Assembly: GCF_006714895.1 (NCBI RefSeq) | Contig: NZ_VFME01000001.1 | Span: forward strand, 1,240,001 to 1,304,000 | Length of the DNA stretch: 64,000 bases | Reading direction: 5' to 3' | Origin: Gramella sp. Hel_I_59 | GTDB lineage: Bacteria > Bacteroidota > Bacteroidia > Flavobacteriales > Flavobacteriaceae | In this document: piece by piece, positions 44,661 through 53,797 of the stretch | How the letters are laid out: each line of letters starts with the position of its first letter | Numbering within the stretch: position 1 is the first letter of the stretch | Notes under the pieces: generated by a model | What the model was told of the DNA's origin: nothing | Database searches by the model: none | Seen by the model: the letters and a program-made list of their open reading frames with translations, nothing else | Program-made: the position numbers and the translations under genes

Positions 44661-46844
44661 ATGACCAGACTTTTACTTTTCTTATTATTCTTTACCAGTT
44701 TGTCTTTTGCACAGGACTCAAAATATAATTTGAATTTCGATGAATTTGAGAAGGATGGAGAATTGCCAGATGATTGGATTGTATGGGGAAATTATGCTAT
44801 ACAAAAAGATTCTGTAGATAAAGTTTCCGGACCATATGCTGCTAAAATAATTGCCGACTCTACTGCATCCTTTGGTAGCATAGCATACAAGATTCCGGCA
44901 AATTATGCAGGAAGATATTTGAAGCTTCAAGGTTATATTAAAACCGAAAACGTAGCTAATGGCTTCGCTGGATTGTTGATTCGCGTAGATGGAGACTCCG
45001 GTTCCTTAAGTTTTAATAACATGCAATCTCAGGGATTAAACGGTACAAATGACTGGCAGAGATACGAAGTTGAAGTTAAATTCCCCGATGAGGCCAAGAA
45101 TATATATGTAGGAGGAATTCTGGCTGGAACTGGGACTGCATGGTTCGATAATTTTTCCTTAATGATAAATGGAGACAAGGATATACAGTTAATGAAACCT
45201 AAGGTTCTAACCTATAAACCAGCACAATTGGATACGGCTTTTGTTGATGGTTCAAAATTTAAATTAAAAAAACCTAGTTCCACTCAGGTTCAAAAGCTAT
45301 ATAAGTTAGGCAAGGTGTGGGGTTTCGTTAAATACCACCATCCAGAGATTGCGAGAGGAAAAATTAACTGGGATAATGAATTGTTTCGATTTTTACCTAA
45401 GCTCGATTCGGTAAATTTTGATCTTGAACTCGCGAAATGGATTGGATCTTTTAATATTACAGAAGAAGGAGAACATAACTTGCCGGATAGCGATGAATAT
45501 GAGCAAACTCCGGATTATTCCTGGATTTACGATGAAAGCTTTTTGACAGAAGAATTATCGAAAAAACTTCAAGAAATATTGAAATCCAAAAGGGAGAAGA
45601 AGCACTTCTATTTTAGTATTAATCCAAGTGTGGAGAATCCATCATTTAAAAATGAAAATAGCTATTTGGGAATGGCCTGGGATGATTCAGGTATAAAATT
45701 ACTCGCACTTTATCGTTACTGGAATATGATGGAGTATTTTAATCCCAATAATTATCTAACTGAAAAAGATTGGGATGAGGTTTTAAAAGAATATATACCA
45801 CGCTTTTTAGAAGAAAACGAGGAGATAGATTATAAGAAAAATGTTCTGCAACTAATTGGAGAAGTAAATGACAGCCATGCGGGCATCTGGAGTTATGATG
45901 AAGCGCTTAATAATTTCTTCGGAAAGAAGAAATTACCCTTAAAAATTCAATTTATTGAGGGACAGCCGGTAGTCGTAAAGAAAAACAATAGTGTAGAAAT
46001 GACTATTAATGAAGGTGATGTCATTACTCATATAAATAATGAGCCAATGGATGATGTTATTCGTAAGAATAATAAATATTATCCTGCATCCAATCAATCT
46101 GCAAGGTTAAGGGATATGGCAAGAAAGTTACTTCATACTAATATGGATAGTCTGGAAATAACCTACAAAAATGAAAAAGGTGTCTTTACAGAGAAAATTG
46201 CATCTGTAGAAGAATGGAATGAGTCTGATAGTATACCATCAAGCCATAAATTTATTAAAAATGATATTGGATATATCTATCCAGAATCATTGAAAAGAGG
46301 AGAGATAAATGATATTCTGGAAAAATTCAAGGATACTAGAGGCATTGTGGTGGATCTACGCTGCTATCCGTCAGAATTTATAGTGTTTAGTATGGGTAAT
46401 TTTGTAGTACCGAAACCAACAAGTTTTGCAAAGTTCACTTCTACTTCCATGAAAAATCCCGGATATTTTGAGTATCGAAATGGATCGAAAGTAGGGTCGC
46501 ATTTAAAAAAGACATACGAAGGAAAATTGGTTTTATTAATCAATGAAGAAACTCAGAGCCAGGCAGAATATACTGCAATGGCCCTGAGAATTGCCCCGGG
46601 AGCTGTAGTTGTTGGTAGCCAAACTGCAGGAGCAGACGGGAATGTGTCCCAAATCATTTTGCCTGGAGGTATCAAGACTATGATTTCAGGTATTGGAGTC
46701 TTCTACCCAGACGGAACCGAAACTCAGAGGATAGGGATTGTTCCCGATATTGAAATTAAACCTACTATTGAAGGCTTTAGGAATGGTGAAGATGAATTGC
46801 TTAATAAATCAATCGATATAATTGAAGATTCTAAAAAATTGTAA
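44661..46844 (+). CDS. Secreted S41 (C-terminal-processing-type) peptidase with carbohydrate-binding-like N-terminus
   Basis: The 727-residue protein starts with a signal peptide (MTRLLLFLLFFTSLSFAQ). Residues about 20-170 look like a beta-sandwich module (GPYAAKIIADST, YLKLQGYIKTENV, AWFDNFSLMINGDKD). A central part leads to a short PDZ-like stretch and the S41 core, with the probable nucleophile Ser in NEETQSQAEYTAMALR and the Ala-Gly-Asp loop afterwards (GSQTAGADGN). S41 enzymes cleave near the C-terminus of target proteins. I use ATG 44661 because the frame upstream overlaps the lpdA terminator. Confidence 0.83.
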   Translation: MTRLLLFLLFFTSLSFAQDSKYNLNFDEFEKDGELPDDWIVWGNYAIQKDSVDKVSGPYAAKIIADSTASFGSIAYKIPANYAGRYLKLQGYIKTENVANGFAGLLIRVDGDSGSLSFNNMQSQGLNGTNDWQRYEVEVKFPDEAKNIYVGGILAGTGTAWFDNFSLMINGDKDIQLMKPKVLTYKPAQLDTAFVDGSKFKLKKPSSTQVQKLYKLGKVWGFVKYHHPEIARGKINWDNELFRFLPKLDSVNFDLELAKWIGSFNITEEGEHNLPDSDEYEQTPDYSWIYDESFLTEELSKKLQEILKSKREKKHFYFSINPSVENPSFKNENSYLGMAWDDSGIKLLALYRYWNMMEYFNPNNYLTEKDWDEVLKEYIPRFLEENEEIDYKKNVLQLIGEVNDSHAGIWSYDEALNNFFGKKKLPLKIQFIEGQPVVVKKNNSVEMTINEGDVITHINNEPMDDVIRKNNKYYPASNQSARLRDMARKLLHTNMDSLEITYKNEKGVFTEKIASVEEWNESDSIPSSHKFIKNDIGYIYPESLKRGEINDILEKFKDTRGIVVDLRCYPSEFIVFSMGNFVVPKPTSFAKFTSTSMKNPGYFEYRNGSKVGSHLKKTYEGKLVLLINEETQSQAEYTAMALRIAPGAVVVGSQTAGADGNVSQIILPGGIKTMISGIGVFYPDGTETQRIGIVPDIEIKPTIEGFRNGEDELLNKSIDIIEDSKKL

Positions 46845-47555
46845 CTAAGAGAATCTTTTCATTTCTCTTCGTAGATTCTCCTTATAAGTCCGGCTAATTG
46901 GTAGTGATTTATTTCCAATTACCACATCTTCATGAGAATACGACTCAATTTTACTGATGTTAATAATATATGATCTATGAATTCTTAGAAAATTAGCATC
47001 TGGAAGTTTCTCTTCAATGGAGGTAATTGTCTCTCTGGTAACTTTCGTGCCTTCGGTAGTTTCTATTTTCAGGTAATCACTCAGACTTTCTATCCATAAG
47101 ATCTTCTGAAAATCGATTTTGTGCATTTTCCGGTCGATCTTGACAAAAAAGAACTCGTTGGAAGAAGCAGGTAGATTTTCGTTTGTTTGAAAAGAATATG
47201 TATGCCTGAAATTATTAACTGCATCAAGAAACCTTTCGAAGGAAATTGGTTTGAGTAAATAATCAGCTGCGTGAAGATCAAATCCCTCGATCGCAAATTC
47301 CCGGTATGCGGTGGTGAAAATAATCTTAATATCCTTATTGATAGATTTGGCAAATGCGATCCCCGATATTCCTGGCATATTAATATCCAGAAAAATCAGG
47401 TCAATTTTGCTGGAACTAATACAATTAAATGCCTCTGTAGCATTTCGGCAAGCCTTTACGATCTCCAGGAAATCTATTTTTGAAATATGATTTTTCAGAA
47501 TGTCCAAGGCAACTGGTTCATCATCTACAATCAAACAGCGAATCTTATCCGGCAT
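46845..47555 (-). CDS. LytTR-family response regulator
   Basis: The 236-residue regulator has a receiver domain (2-120) with the phosphoacceptor Asp57 in LIFLDINMPG, and a LytTR DNA-binding domain (about 140-236) with FFVKIDRKMHKID and IHRSYIINISKIESY. It binds DNA as a dimer. Its start overlaps the end of the histidine kinase gene by 11 bases, so the two form one signalling pair. The start at 47555 (MPDKIRCLIVDDEP) is chosen over 47564 because that adds only three residues. The target genes are unknown. Confidence 0.92.
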   Translation of the reverse strand: MPDKIRCLIVDDEPVALDILKNHISKIDFLEIVKACRNATEAFNCISSSKIDLIFLDINMPGISGIAFAKSINKDIKIIFTTAYREFAIEGFDLHAADYLLKPISFERFLDAVNNFRHTYSFQTNENLPASSNEFFFVKIDRKMHKIDFQKILWIESLSDYLKIETTEGTKVTRETITSIEEKLPDANFLRIHRSYIINISKIESYSHEDVVIGNKSLPISRTYKENLRREMKRFS

Positions 47556-48624
47556 AAACAGCATTTTTGGAAAGTTTCAGCATCAACTTTACGTAATAAT
47601 GATCTGGTCTGTTCTCAATATCAAGTTTATAATTATTCTCATAAAGCAAGTCCAGTCTTCGTTTAATGTTTTCAAGACCAATACCATTTTCTGAATGTTC
47701 TGCTGAAATCTGAGCTTTTGAATTTTTTATCAAAAACATCAATTGGTCATTCTTTACTTTCAGTTTTATGCTAATTTCAAGTTTTCCATCGGCGTCGCGA
47801 CCATGCTTGAAACAATTTTCTATAAAAGGCAATAATAACATAGGCGCAATCTGAATTTCTTCTGAAAATTCCTCGATTTCAAAATTAACGATGAGCAGAT
47901 CCTGAAAGCGTCTTTTTTCCAGATCAATATAGTTAGTTATATGTTTTATTTCATCCTTCAGCGAGACCACTGGCTTTTTGGTTTGGTAAAGGATATAATC
48001 CAGTAGATCTGAAAGTTGCAGGATCATTTCTGATGTAGTATGATGATTGGCTAAACTCAATCCGTAAATAGTATTTAGCGAATTAAAGAGAAAATGTGGG
48101 TGAATCTGCATCTTCAGATATTGAAGCTCCTGTTCTTTTAATTTCAACTGCGCTTCCAGGATCCTGTTCTTCAATTCTTCGTTACTGGCTGCGGTAGAAT
48201 AATTATACTTCAGCAGACTAAATGCGGAAGCAAGCGCCACTACCAGGTAGACGCTAATCATGATATAAATTAGACTTTTTGTGATTGGAAAACTACCCTG
48301 ATATTCATAACCGGAAGTCAGCACCTTGGCATAAAAAGCCGAAATTGTGATATAGCAGGCTGAAATTACAAGTGCCGCTACTGTGTAAAGACCAAATGTC
48401 AGATACTTTTTCGGAATAAGATATCGAGGGATGATCCTGTAAATAAATGTATAGGTGGTCGAAATGGTGACAGGAAGAAAGAAGGATGAAAATGTCATTA
48501 CCTGCCTAAATTCTGAATCTTCAAATCCAAAAAAGAAGGTGAAATAAAGCAAGACCACGAGCCAAAAAAGGCTGTGTAGTAGAAATTTCTTTCCCATTCC
48601 CAGGATGATCGAACTTACTTTCAT
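47545..48624 (-). CDS. LytS-like sensor histidine kinase
   Basis: The 359-residue kinase has four membrane helices in the first 140 residues (about 15-33, 45-65, 78-100, 115-137), a coiled linker (150-175) and the His-kinase segment HPHFLFNSLN with His177. The ATPase boxes are FIENCFKHG (N box) and GIGLENIKRRLDLLY. No separate extracytoplasmic sensor domain is present, so signals may come through the membrane. It is coupled to the LytTR regulator downstream. Confidence 0.92.
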   Translation of the reverse strand: MKVSSIILGMGKKFLLHSLFWLVVLLYFTFFFGFEDSEFRQVMTFSSFFLPVTISTTYTFIYRIIPRYLIPKKYLTFGLYTVAALVISACYITISAFYAKVLTSGYEYQGSFPITKSLIYIMISVYLVVALASAFSLLKYNYSTAASNEELKNRILEAQLKLKEQELQYLKMQIHPHFLFNSLNTIYGLSLANHHTTSEMILQLSDLLDYILYQTKKPVVSLKDEIKHITNYIDLEKRRFQDLLIVNFEIEEFSEEIQIAPMLLLPFIENCFKHGRDADGKLEISIKLKVKNDQLMFLIKNSKAQISAEHSENGIGLENIKRRLDLLYENNYKLDIENRPDHYYVKLMLKLSKNAVYAG

Positions 48625-48832
48625 TCGTGGATAAAAATGTGACTTAATTTCGGTTAATAAAAATTAATGCGACGAATTACTATTTTATAATGCTGGATAA
48701 CATCGCTTCCAGAATAGAACTGGAAAAATTCGGTAACAGGTAGAATCAGGTCAAAAACACGCAACTGGTCTCAATTCTATATTTTAGAGCCAACTTCCTG
48801 CTAAGTTTGTTTTCGTTAACCAATAAAACTAA

Positions 48833-49276
48833 ATGATGATTTTACTAAGTAGCATTCTTTTTCAAAACCCGGGTTTCTTTCAGCAGCTTGGGGATCGGAT
48901 TAATGAAGGTGGACCACTGGCTATGAGTCTCATCTTAATTTCATTCTTTATTATAATATTCCTGGTAGTTCGGGCAGCCATCAATGTATCTGCAGCCGGG
49001 CATAAATTTCAAAAGAACATTTCTCTCATTAATCAATTGGCATTGATCGCTTTAGTGATTGGACTCTTTACGCAATTTGTTGGCCTGATACAGATCTTTG
49101 ATGCTTTTGAGTCTCTTGATAACGTGAACCCGGCAATGTTTGCAGCAGGGCTTAAAGTGAGTTTGCTAGCTCCATTATTCGGTGGATTTACCTTCCTGTT
49201 TGGTAGGATCTCCAGTTTTATTCTCAACTGGATCCGTAAATCTGATCTCGATGTCAATACGACCAACACTTACTAG
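48833..49276 (+). CDS. Orphan MotA/TolQ/ExbB-like membrane protein
   Basis: The 147-residue protein has three membrane helices: AMSLILISFFIIIFLVVRA near 29-48, LIALVIGLFTQFVGLIQIF near 71-90, and KVSLLAPLFGGFTFLFGRI near 110-128. The last two resemble the proton-channel region of ExbB/TolQ/MotA. No ExbD/TolR or MotB partner is next to it. Its short length makes it look like a reduced version. It stands alone on the plus strand. Confidence 0.65.
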   Translation: MMILLSSILFQNPGFFQQLGDRINEGGPLAMSLILISFFIIIFLVVRAAINVSAAGHKFQKNISLINQLALIALVIGLFTQFVGLIQIFDAFESLDNVNPAMFAAGLKVSLLAPLFGGFTFLFGRISSFILNWIRKSDLDVNTTNTY

Positions 49277-49415
49277 TTTTATCATCAATCAATTTGCGAA
49301 CAGCCATAACCCTAAAGGATATTAATGTGCAGGAAATTTTATAGCGCTTTATTATTTTTCATTTTCGTAGAGAAACATTCACTACATTTAACCGTTAATT
49401 CTAATTTTAGAAATC

Positions 49416-49523
49416 ATGGCGAAAGAAAAATCACCTTCAAAGAATTCAGCTAAGAAAGAACCTGTGCTGAGTTTAAAAGAAAAGAGAGCAGCGAAGGCAG
49501 CAAAGAAGAAAAACAGATCATAA
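49416..49523 (+). CDS. Small highly basic protein (35 residues)
   Basis: From ATG 49416 the frame codes MAKEKSPSKNSAKKEP, then VLSLKEKRAAKAAKKKNRS and a stop at 49523. It has 13 lysines and 2 arginines in 35 residues. I recall short Lys-rich proteins starting MAKEK in other flavobacteria, possibly nucleic-acid-associated. A strong terminator starts seven bases after its stop, which supports a real transcript. It is below most gene callers' cut-off. Confidence 0.5.
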   Translation: MAKEKSPSKNSAKKEPVLSLKEKRAAKAAKKKNRS

Positions 49524-49530
49524 ACATAAA

Positions 49531-49556
49531 GGAGCGCAAATGCGCTCCTTTTTTTA
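49531..49556. terminator. Bidirectional terminator between the small basic gene and the helicase gene
   Basis: GGAGCGC (49531-49537) pairs with GCGCTCC (49542-49548) around AAAT, followed by T residues to 49555. Both genes converge here. The helicase stop codon falls at its right edge. Confidence 0.9.
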
Positions 49557-50897
49557 TTTTTTCCATCTCCGGTTGGCGTTCTTGTCACCACGGGTTTTTG
49601 GTTTCTTATATTTCTTGGCAATTTCCCGGCGATAACTACCTCCAAGATTTACCTTTTTGTTCTTGTCCTTTTTCTCGTGAAAAGCCGGTCCTGCTTCCTG
49701 ATCATCTGAATGCGGATTATAAATCTCTATGGATCTTGGCTTTTCTTCCTCGATCAATTCTGTAGAAATTTCAACAGCCTCTGGGATCGAATGTTCCGGA
49801 ATTTGCATATCCATCAGGGTTTCGATCTTTTCGTAATTTTCGGCTTCAGCTTCGGTCTTAAAAATAATCGCAACACCTTTCTTTTCTGCCCGACCGGTAC
49901 GACCAATACGGTGCATATAGTTTTCAGGATAATGTGGAGTGTCAAGGTTGATCACGTGTGATACATTCTCGATATCCAGTCCACGAGCCATAACATCTGT
50001 AGAGATCATGATACGTGTACGACCTTCAGCAAATTCCTGCAGACTGTTGAGTCGGTAATTCTGACTCTTCCCTGTATGAACCATGCTTACCTGATGCCTG
50101 AATTCGGCATTAAGAATATCGTATAGTTTGTCAGCAAAACGCTTGTCGGTCGTGAAAATAAGCACCTTTCGATATTCATCTTCATCCGTGAACAGCTCTT
50201 TGAAAAGATTTGCCTTCGTATTGAAGTTAGGGACTTTATAAGCTCGCTGCTCTATATTTTCAAGAGGTGTACCGCTTACGGCAACAGAAATCTTCTCAGG
50301 AGTTTTAAAGTTTGCGTCGATCATCGCTTCCACGGTTTCGGTCATAGTTGCCGAAAACATGATGCTCTGCCTGTTCTGCGGAAGCAATTCGAGGATATTA
50401 TTTACCTGGAACTTAAATCCAAGATCCAGCATCACATCCACTTCATCAATCACGAATTTTTGAATGGATTTTAACTGAACAGCTCTGCGCAGTACAAGAT
50501 CATACAATCGTCGTGGAGTTGCTACCAGGATGTCCTGTCCCTGCATTAAATCCTGGTGTTGCGTATTAATGTTCACGCCACCATAGATCCCTGAAATTCG
50601 TACATTAATATACTTTGCGATCTTTTCTATTTCCTCAACAACCTGAACAACAAGTTCACGGGTTGGAACAAGAATTAAGATTCTGGGATTTTTCTGTTCC
50701 GAATATTTGAGCATTCTTAAAAGTGGAAGCAAATAGGCAAAGGTCTTACCAGTACCCGTTTGCGCGATCCCAACAACATCCCGTCCAGACATGATCGATG
50801 AAAACGCCTGTTCCTGGATTGGAGTAGGTGTCTGGAAATTAAGATCTTCCAATGCATTACGCAATGGAGTGTTAAGGTTTAGATCCTGAAAGCTCAA
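49554..50897 (-). CDS. DEAD-box RNA helicase
   Basis: The helicase unwinds RNA duplexes, for example in ribosome assembly or mRNA decay. In order: the Q motif PTPIQEQAFSSI, the Walker A AQTGTGKT, a DEVD (in place of DEAD) motif VIDEVDVML, SAT, and the C-terminal RecA lobe with HRIGRTGR. A basic tail ends it. The published-style start near 50948 overlaps a TACCTTTG promoter, so I place the start at TTG 50897, giving MSFQDLNLNTPLRNAL and 447 residues. It appears to be transcribed alone. Confidence 0.88.
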   Translation of the reverse strand: MSFQDLNLNTPLRNALEDLNFQTPTPIQEQAFSSIMSGRDVVGIAQTGTGKTFAYLLPLLRMLKYSEQKNPRILILVPTRELVVQVVEEIEKIAKYINVRISGIYGGVNINTQHQDLMQGQDILVATPRRLYDLVLRRAVQLKSIQKFVIDEVDVMLDLGFKFQVNNILELLPQNRQSIMFSATMTETVEAMIDANFKTPEKISVAVSGTPLENIEQRAYKVPNFNTKANLFKELFTDEDEYRKVLIFTTDKRFADKLYDILNAEFRHQVSMVHTGKSQNYRLNSLQEFAEGRTRIMISTDVMARGLDIENVSHVINLDTPHYPENYMHRIGRTGRAEKKGVAIIFKTEAEAENYEKIETLMDMQIPEHSIPEAVEISTELIEEEKPRSIEIYNPHSDDQEAGPAFHEKKDKNKKVNLGGSYRREIAKKYKKPKTRGDKNANRRWKK

Positions 50898-50917
50898 AGT
50901 ATAAGTTTTTATTTTTG

Positions 50918-50925
50918 CAAAGGTA
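50918..50925 (-). promoter_or_regulatory. -7 promoter element of the helicase gene
   Basis: The minus strand reads TACCTTTG, an exact TAnnTTTG, 20 bases before the TTG at 50897 and inside the longer reading frame. It decides the start. Confidence 0.55.
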
Positions 50926-50957
50926 CTGCTTAACGTGCTAACCTGCACATTTATATA

Positions 50958-51842
50958 CTAGTAAATGCGAATCTGGTAACTAGCCTTAAAATCATCATTC
51001 GCATTCAGCACTTCATTCCCGGCTTTTTCCTTGAAATTTTTATTAGAATCTGCAAGATCTGTATAGCCAAGCCATGGTTCTATGCAAACGTAGGATGCGT
51101 TTGGTTTTGCCCAGATCCCAAGGTCTTTAAAATCTTCAAATTCCAGACCTAAAATAGCACCTTCAGTTTTGCTGTGCAGCTCTACTTTTTTTGATGTAAT
51201 ACTTCTGAAGATCAATGCGTCTTTATCGAAGAGATCAGGTCTAAGCTGCAGGTTATGCTCATTTTTAAGTATCACTTCCTCTTTCTCACCAAGTAAGCCA
51301 TTTTCATCAAGGATCTCTGTAGTAAGGTTTAATTTCTGATCAAACTGAAGAGAATAATCTTCAATTCTTTCACTTTCAGAATATAGAATATTGAAGGCTG
51401 GGTGACCTCCTAGCGAGAAATATAAAGGCTTTTCATCCAGATTGATAACATGATGTTTTACTTCCAATTGCTTTTCCTTTAGAATAAAATAGATCCTGAA
51501 AGCGAATTTAAAAGGATACATTTTCAAGGTTTCTTCAGAATAAAGAAGTTCGAAAACAATCTGATCTTCAGTTCTCTCTTTTAGTCTTATCTGGTCGTTA
51601 TGCCGAATGATCCCATGTTTGGGTAAACTATAAGTTGCGCCTTCAAATTGATATTCCCCACCTTTCAGCATTCCAATAATTGGAAAAAGATTAGGCGCAT
51701 GACTTCCCCAAACATCTGGATTTGCCTGCCAGATATGTTCTCTTCTAGATTTTTTATTTAGAATACTGCAAAGCTCAGCGCCGGTTTCCAGAACTCCAAT
51801 CTTTAGATGTTCATTCTCTATATAATGAGTGGTCTTCTCCAT
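50958..51842 (-). CDS. Aldose 1-epimerase-like (LacX-type) protein
   Basis: The 294-residue protein has the galactose-mutarotase superfamily layout: ELCSILNKKSRREHIWQ, LPKHGIIRHN, the FSLGGHPAFNI segment with a catalytic histidine and the YVCIEPWLG end. It resembles the LacX/YeaD branch that lacks a fully defined substrate. It may interconvert sugar anomers. It is divergent from the FMN-reductase gene and away from the gal cluster, so a galactose role is not implied. The start is ATG 51842. Confidence 0.83.
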   Translation of the reverse strand: MEKTTHYIENEHLKIGVLETGAELCSILNKKSRREHIWQANPDVWGSHAPNLFPIIGMLKGGEYQFEGATYSLPKHGIIRHNDQIRLKERTEDQIVFELLYSEETLKMYPFKFAFRIYFILKEKQLEVKHHVINLDEKPLYFSLGGHPAFNILYSESERIEDYSLQFDQKLNLTTEILDENGLLGEKEEVILKNEHNLQLRPDLFDKDALIFRSITSKKVELHSKTEGAILGLEFEDFKDLGIWAKPNASYVCIEPWLGYTDLADSNKNFKEKAGNEVLNANDDFKASYQIRIY

Positions 51843-51925
51843 AAATTTTATTTCAGTTGCTCTCTTACCAGATTTTTAAACGAAAGGCTAAGATAAATTT
51901 TCAGTAATTTTAGAGAAAATCCAAC

Positions 51926-52462
51926 ATGAAAAAGATTCTCGCATTCGCCGGTTCTAATAGTAGTACTTCCATAAATCAAAGACTCCTGGATCATATCACA
52001 GGACGTATCCAGGGACATGAAATTAAAATGCTTCAATTAACCGATTTTCCTTTGCCAGTTTATGATGAAGATATCGAAAAGGAATCGGGAATTCCAATGA
52101 ACGCAAAGATCATTCACAATCATATTCTTGATCACGATGCTTTGATCATTGCGGTGAATGAGCATAATGGGACTGCTTCTGCATTTTTTAAGAATATCAT
52201 TGACTGGTTATCCCGGAATCAAAAAAACTTTTTTGAAGGAAAAAAGATCCTTTTGGTAAGTACTTCTCCAGGTAAACGCGGAGCCAAAGGTTCTCTGGAT
52301 TATTGCCGTGATATCTTCGGAAGATTTGGCGGCGATGTGATCGAAAGCTTTAGTTTTCCATCTTTCCAAAATAATTTTGAAGATGCTAAAGTGACAAACG
52401 AAGTGCTGGATATGGGAATTGAAGATGTGCTTACTACCTTTGCGCATCAAATCGAAGCTTAA
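51926..52462 (+). CDS. NADPH-dependent FMN reductase
   Basis: The 178-residue flavodoxin-fold protein begins KKILAFAGSNSSTSINQRLLDHI, the usual FMN-phosphate loop. PVYDEDIEKESGIPMNA and VNEHNGTASAFFKNIIDWLSR are typical of NADPH-dependent FMN reductases (quinone or azo-reducing). It is followed directly by pabB: its TAA at 52460-52462 is adjacent to the TTG start, so the two are coupled. The shared function is not evident. Confidence 0.88.
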   Translation: MKKILAFAGSNSSTSINQRLLDHITGRIQGHEIKMLQLTDFPLPVYDEDIEKESGIPMNAKIIHNHILDHDALIIAVNEHNGTASAFFKNIIDWLSRNQKNFFEGKKILLVSTSPGKRGAKGSLDYCRDIFGRFGGDVIESFSFPSFQNNFEDAKVTNEVLDMGIEDVLTTFAHQIEA

Positions 52463-53755
52463 TTGAGAACAAAAAAATCTTTTGCCGTAGAGGATATGGC
52501 AGATTTCAAGAAGAAATTGCTCGCCTGGGGAAATAGCTTTCCGGAGATCGTGTGGCTGGATAGTAATCTGGATTCTTCGGAAAATACCGAATTTGAAGCA
52601 GTACTTGCTGTAGAAGCTTTTACCGCTATCAAAACCGATTATCAAAACGCTTTCGATAAACTGAAGGAATATCAGCAAACTACCAAAGACTGGATCTTTG
52701 GTTATCTAAGCTATGACCTAAAAAATGACGTTGAGCGACTAAAATCTTCCAATTACGACGGACTTCAATTTCCGGATCTTTACTTTTTTCAACCTCAAAA
52801 ACTGGTCTTTTTAAAAGATAATATAGCCGATTTCGTTTACCTGAGAATGGTAGATGACGAAATTGAAACTGATTTTGAAGAGATTCAGAATATTAAGCTT
52901 AAAACTGAAAATTCCGAAGAGAAAATTAGAATACAATCCAGAATTAGTAAGGAGGAGTACCTTGAAAAGGTGGGAGCAATGCTGGAGCATATTCATCGTG
53001 GGGATATTTATGAAGCGAACTTATGTCAGGAATTCTTCAGTGAAAATGTGGATCTGGATGCATTTTCTATCTACCAAAGTCTTAATGAGATCTCAACGCC
53101 TCCTTTTGCTACTTTCCTAAGACTCGAAAACATCAATCTGGTTTCGGCTTCCCCGGAGCGATATCTACGGAAAAAAGGTGATCAATTGCTTACTCAGCCA
53201 ATTAAAGGTACAGCGAGAAGATCTTCTGATCCTGAGGAGGATAAGGAAATTGCTCTGAATCTGGCGCGGGATCCAAAGGAAATGTCAGAAAACGTTATGA
53301 TCGTGGATCTTGTTAGGAACGATCTCTCCAGGATCGCTGAAAAAGGTTCAGTAAAAGTGGATGAACTATGTAAAGTTTATTCCTTTAAACAGGTGCATCA
53401 AATGATTTCTTCAGTCACCGCTACGATCGCCAAAGGCATTGAGCCAGTAGAGGCACTACGAACGAGTTTCCCCATGGGAAGCATGACCGGAGCACCTAAA
53501 ATTTCAGCAATGAAGATCATAGAAAAGCTGGAAAGTACTAAACGCGGACTTTATAGCGGCGCTGTGGGCTATTTCTCTCCGGAAGGTGATTTTGATTTCA
53601 ATGTGGTTATTCGCAGTATTCTTTATAATTCTACGAATAAGTATCTGTCATTTTCTGTAGGAGGAGCTATTACAGCGAAATCGAATCCTGAAAAAGAATA
53701 TGAAGAATGTCTGTTGAAATCCAGGGCATTACGTGAAGTTCTGGATAACCTTTAA
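52463..53755 (+). CDS. pabB: Aminodeoxychorismate synthase component I (PabB)
   Basis: The enzyme makes 4-amino-4-deoxychorismate from chorismate for folate. The 430-residue chain has the chorismate-binding fold with ISKEEYLEKVGAMLEHIHRGDIYEANLCQ and the PIKGT sequence near 247, where the Lys marks PabB as opposed to the Ala of TrpE. MVDLVRNDLSRIA and the GSMTGAPKI segment follow. The start codon is TTG at 52463, directly after the stop of the FMN reductase gene. No pabA lies nearby. Confidence 0.93.
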   Translation: MRTKKSFAVEDMADFKKKLLAWGNSFPEIVWLDSNLDSSENTEFEAVLAVEAFTAIKTDYQNAFDKLKEYQQTTKDWIFGYLSYDLKNDVERLKSSNYDGLQFPDLYFFQPQKLVFLKDNIADFVYLRMVDDEIETDFEEIQNIKLKTENSEEKIRIQSRISKEEYLEKVGAMLEHIHRGDIYEANLCQEFFSENVDLDAFSIYQSLNEISTPPFATFLRLENINLVSASPERYLRKKGDQLLTQPIKGTARRSSDPEEDKEIALNLARDPKEMSENVMIVDLVRNDLSRIAEKGSVKVDELCKVYSFKQVHQMISSVTATIAKGIEPVEALRTSFPMGSMTGAPKISAMKIIEKLESTKRGLYSGAVGYFSPEGDFDFNVVIRSILYNSTNKYLSFSVGGAITAKSNPEKEYEECLLKSRALREVLDNL

Positions 53756-53782
53756 GCAGCTTTTCATTAAATTCAGGCTTTG

Positions 53783-53790
53783 TATATTTG
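53783..53790 (+). promoter_or_regulatory. -7 promoter element of tilS
   Basis: TATATTTG matches TAnnTTTG exactly and ends only seven bases before ATG 53798. Transcription would begin within a few bases of the start codon, so the mRNA may have almost no leader. Confidence 0.5.
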
Positions 53791-53797
53791 AGTAGAT

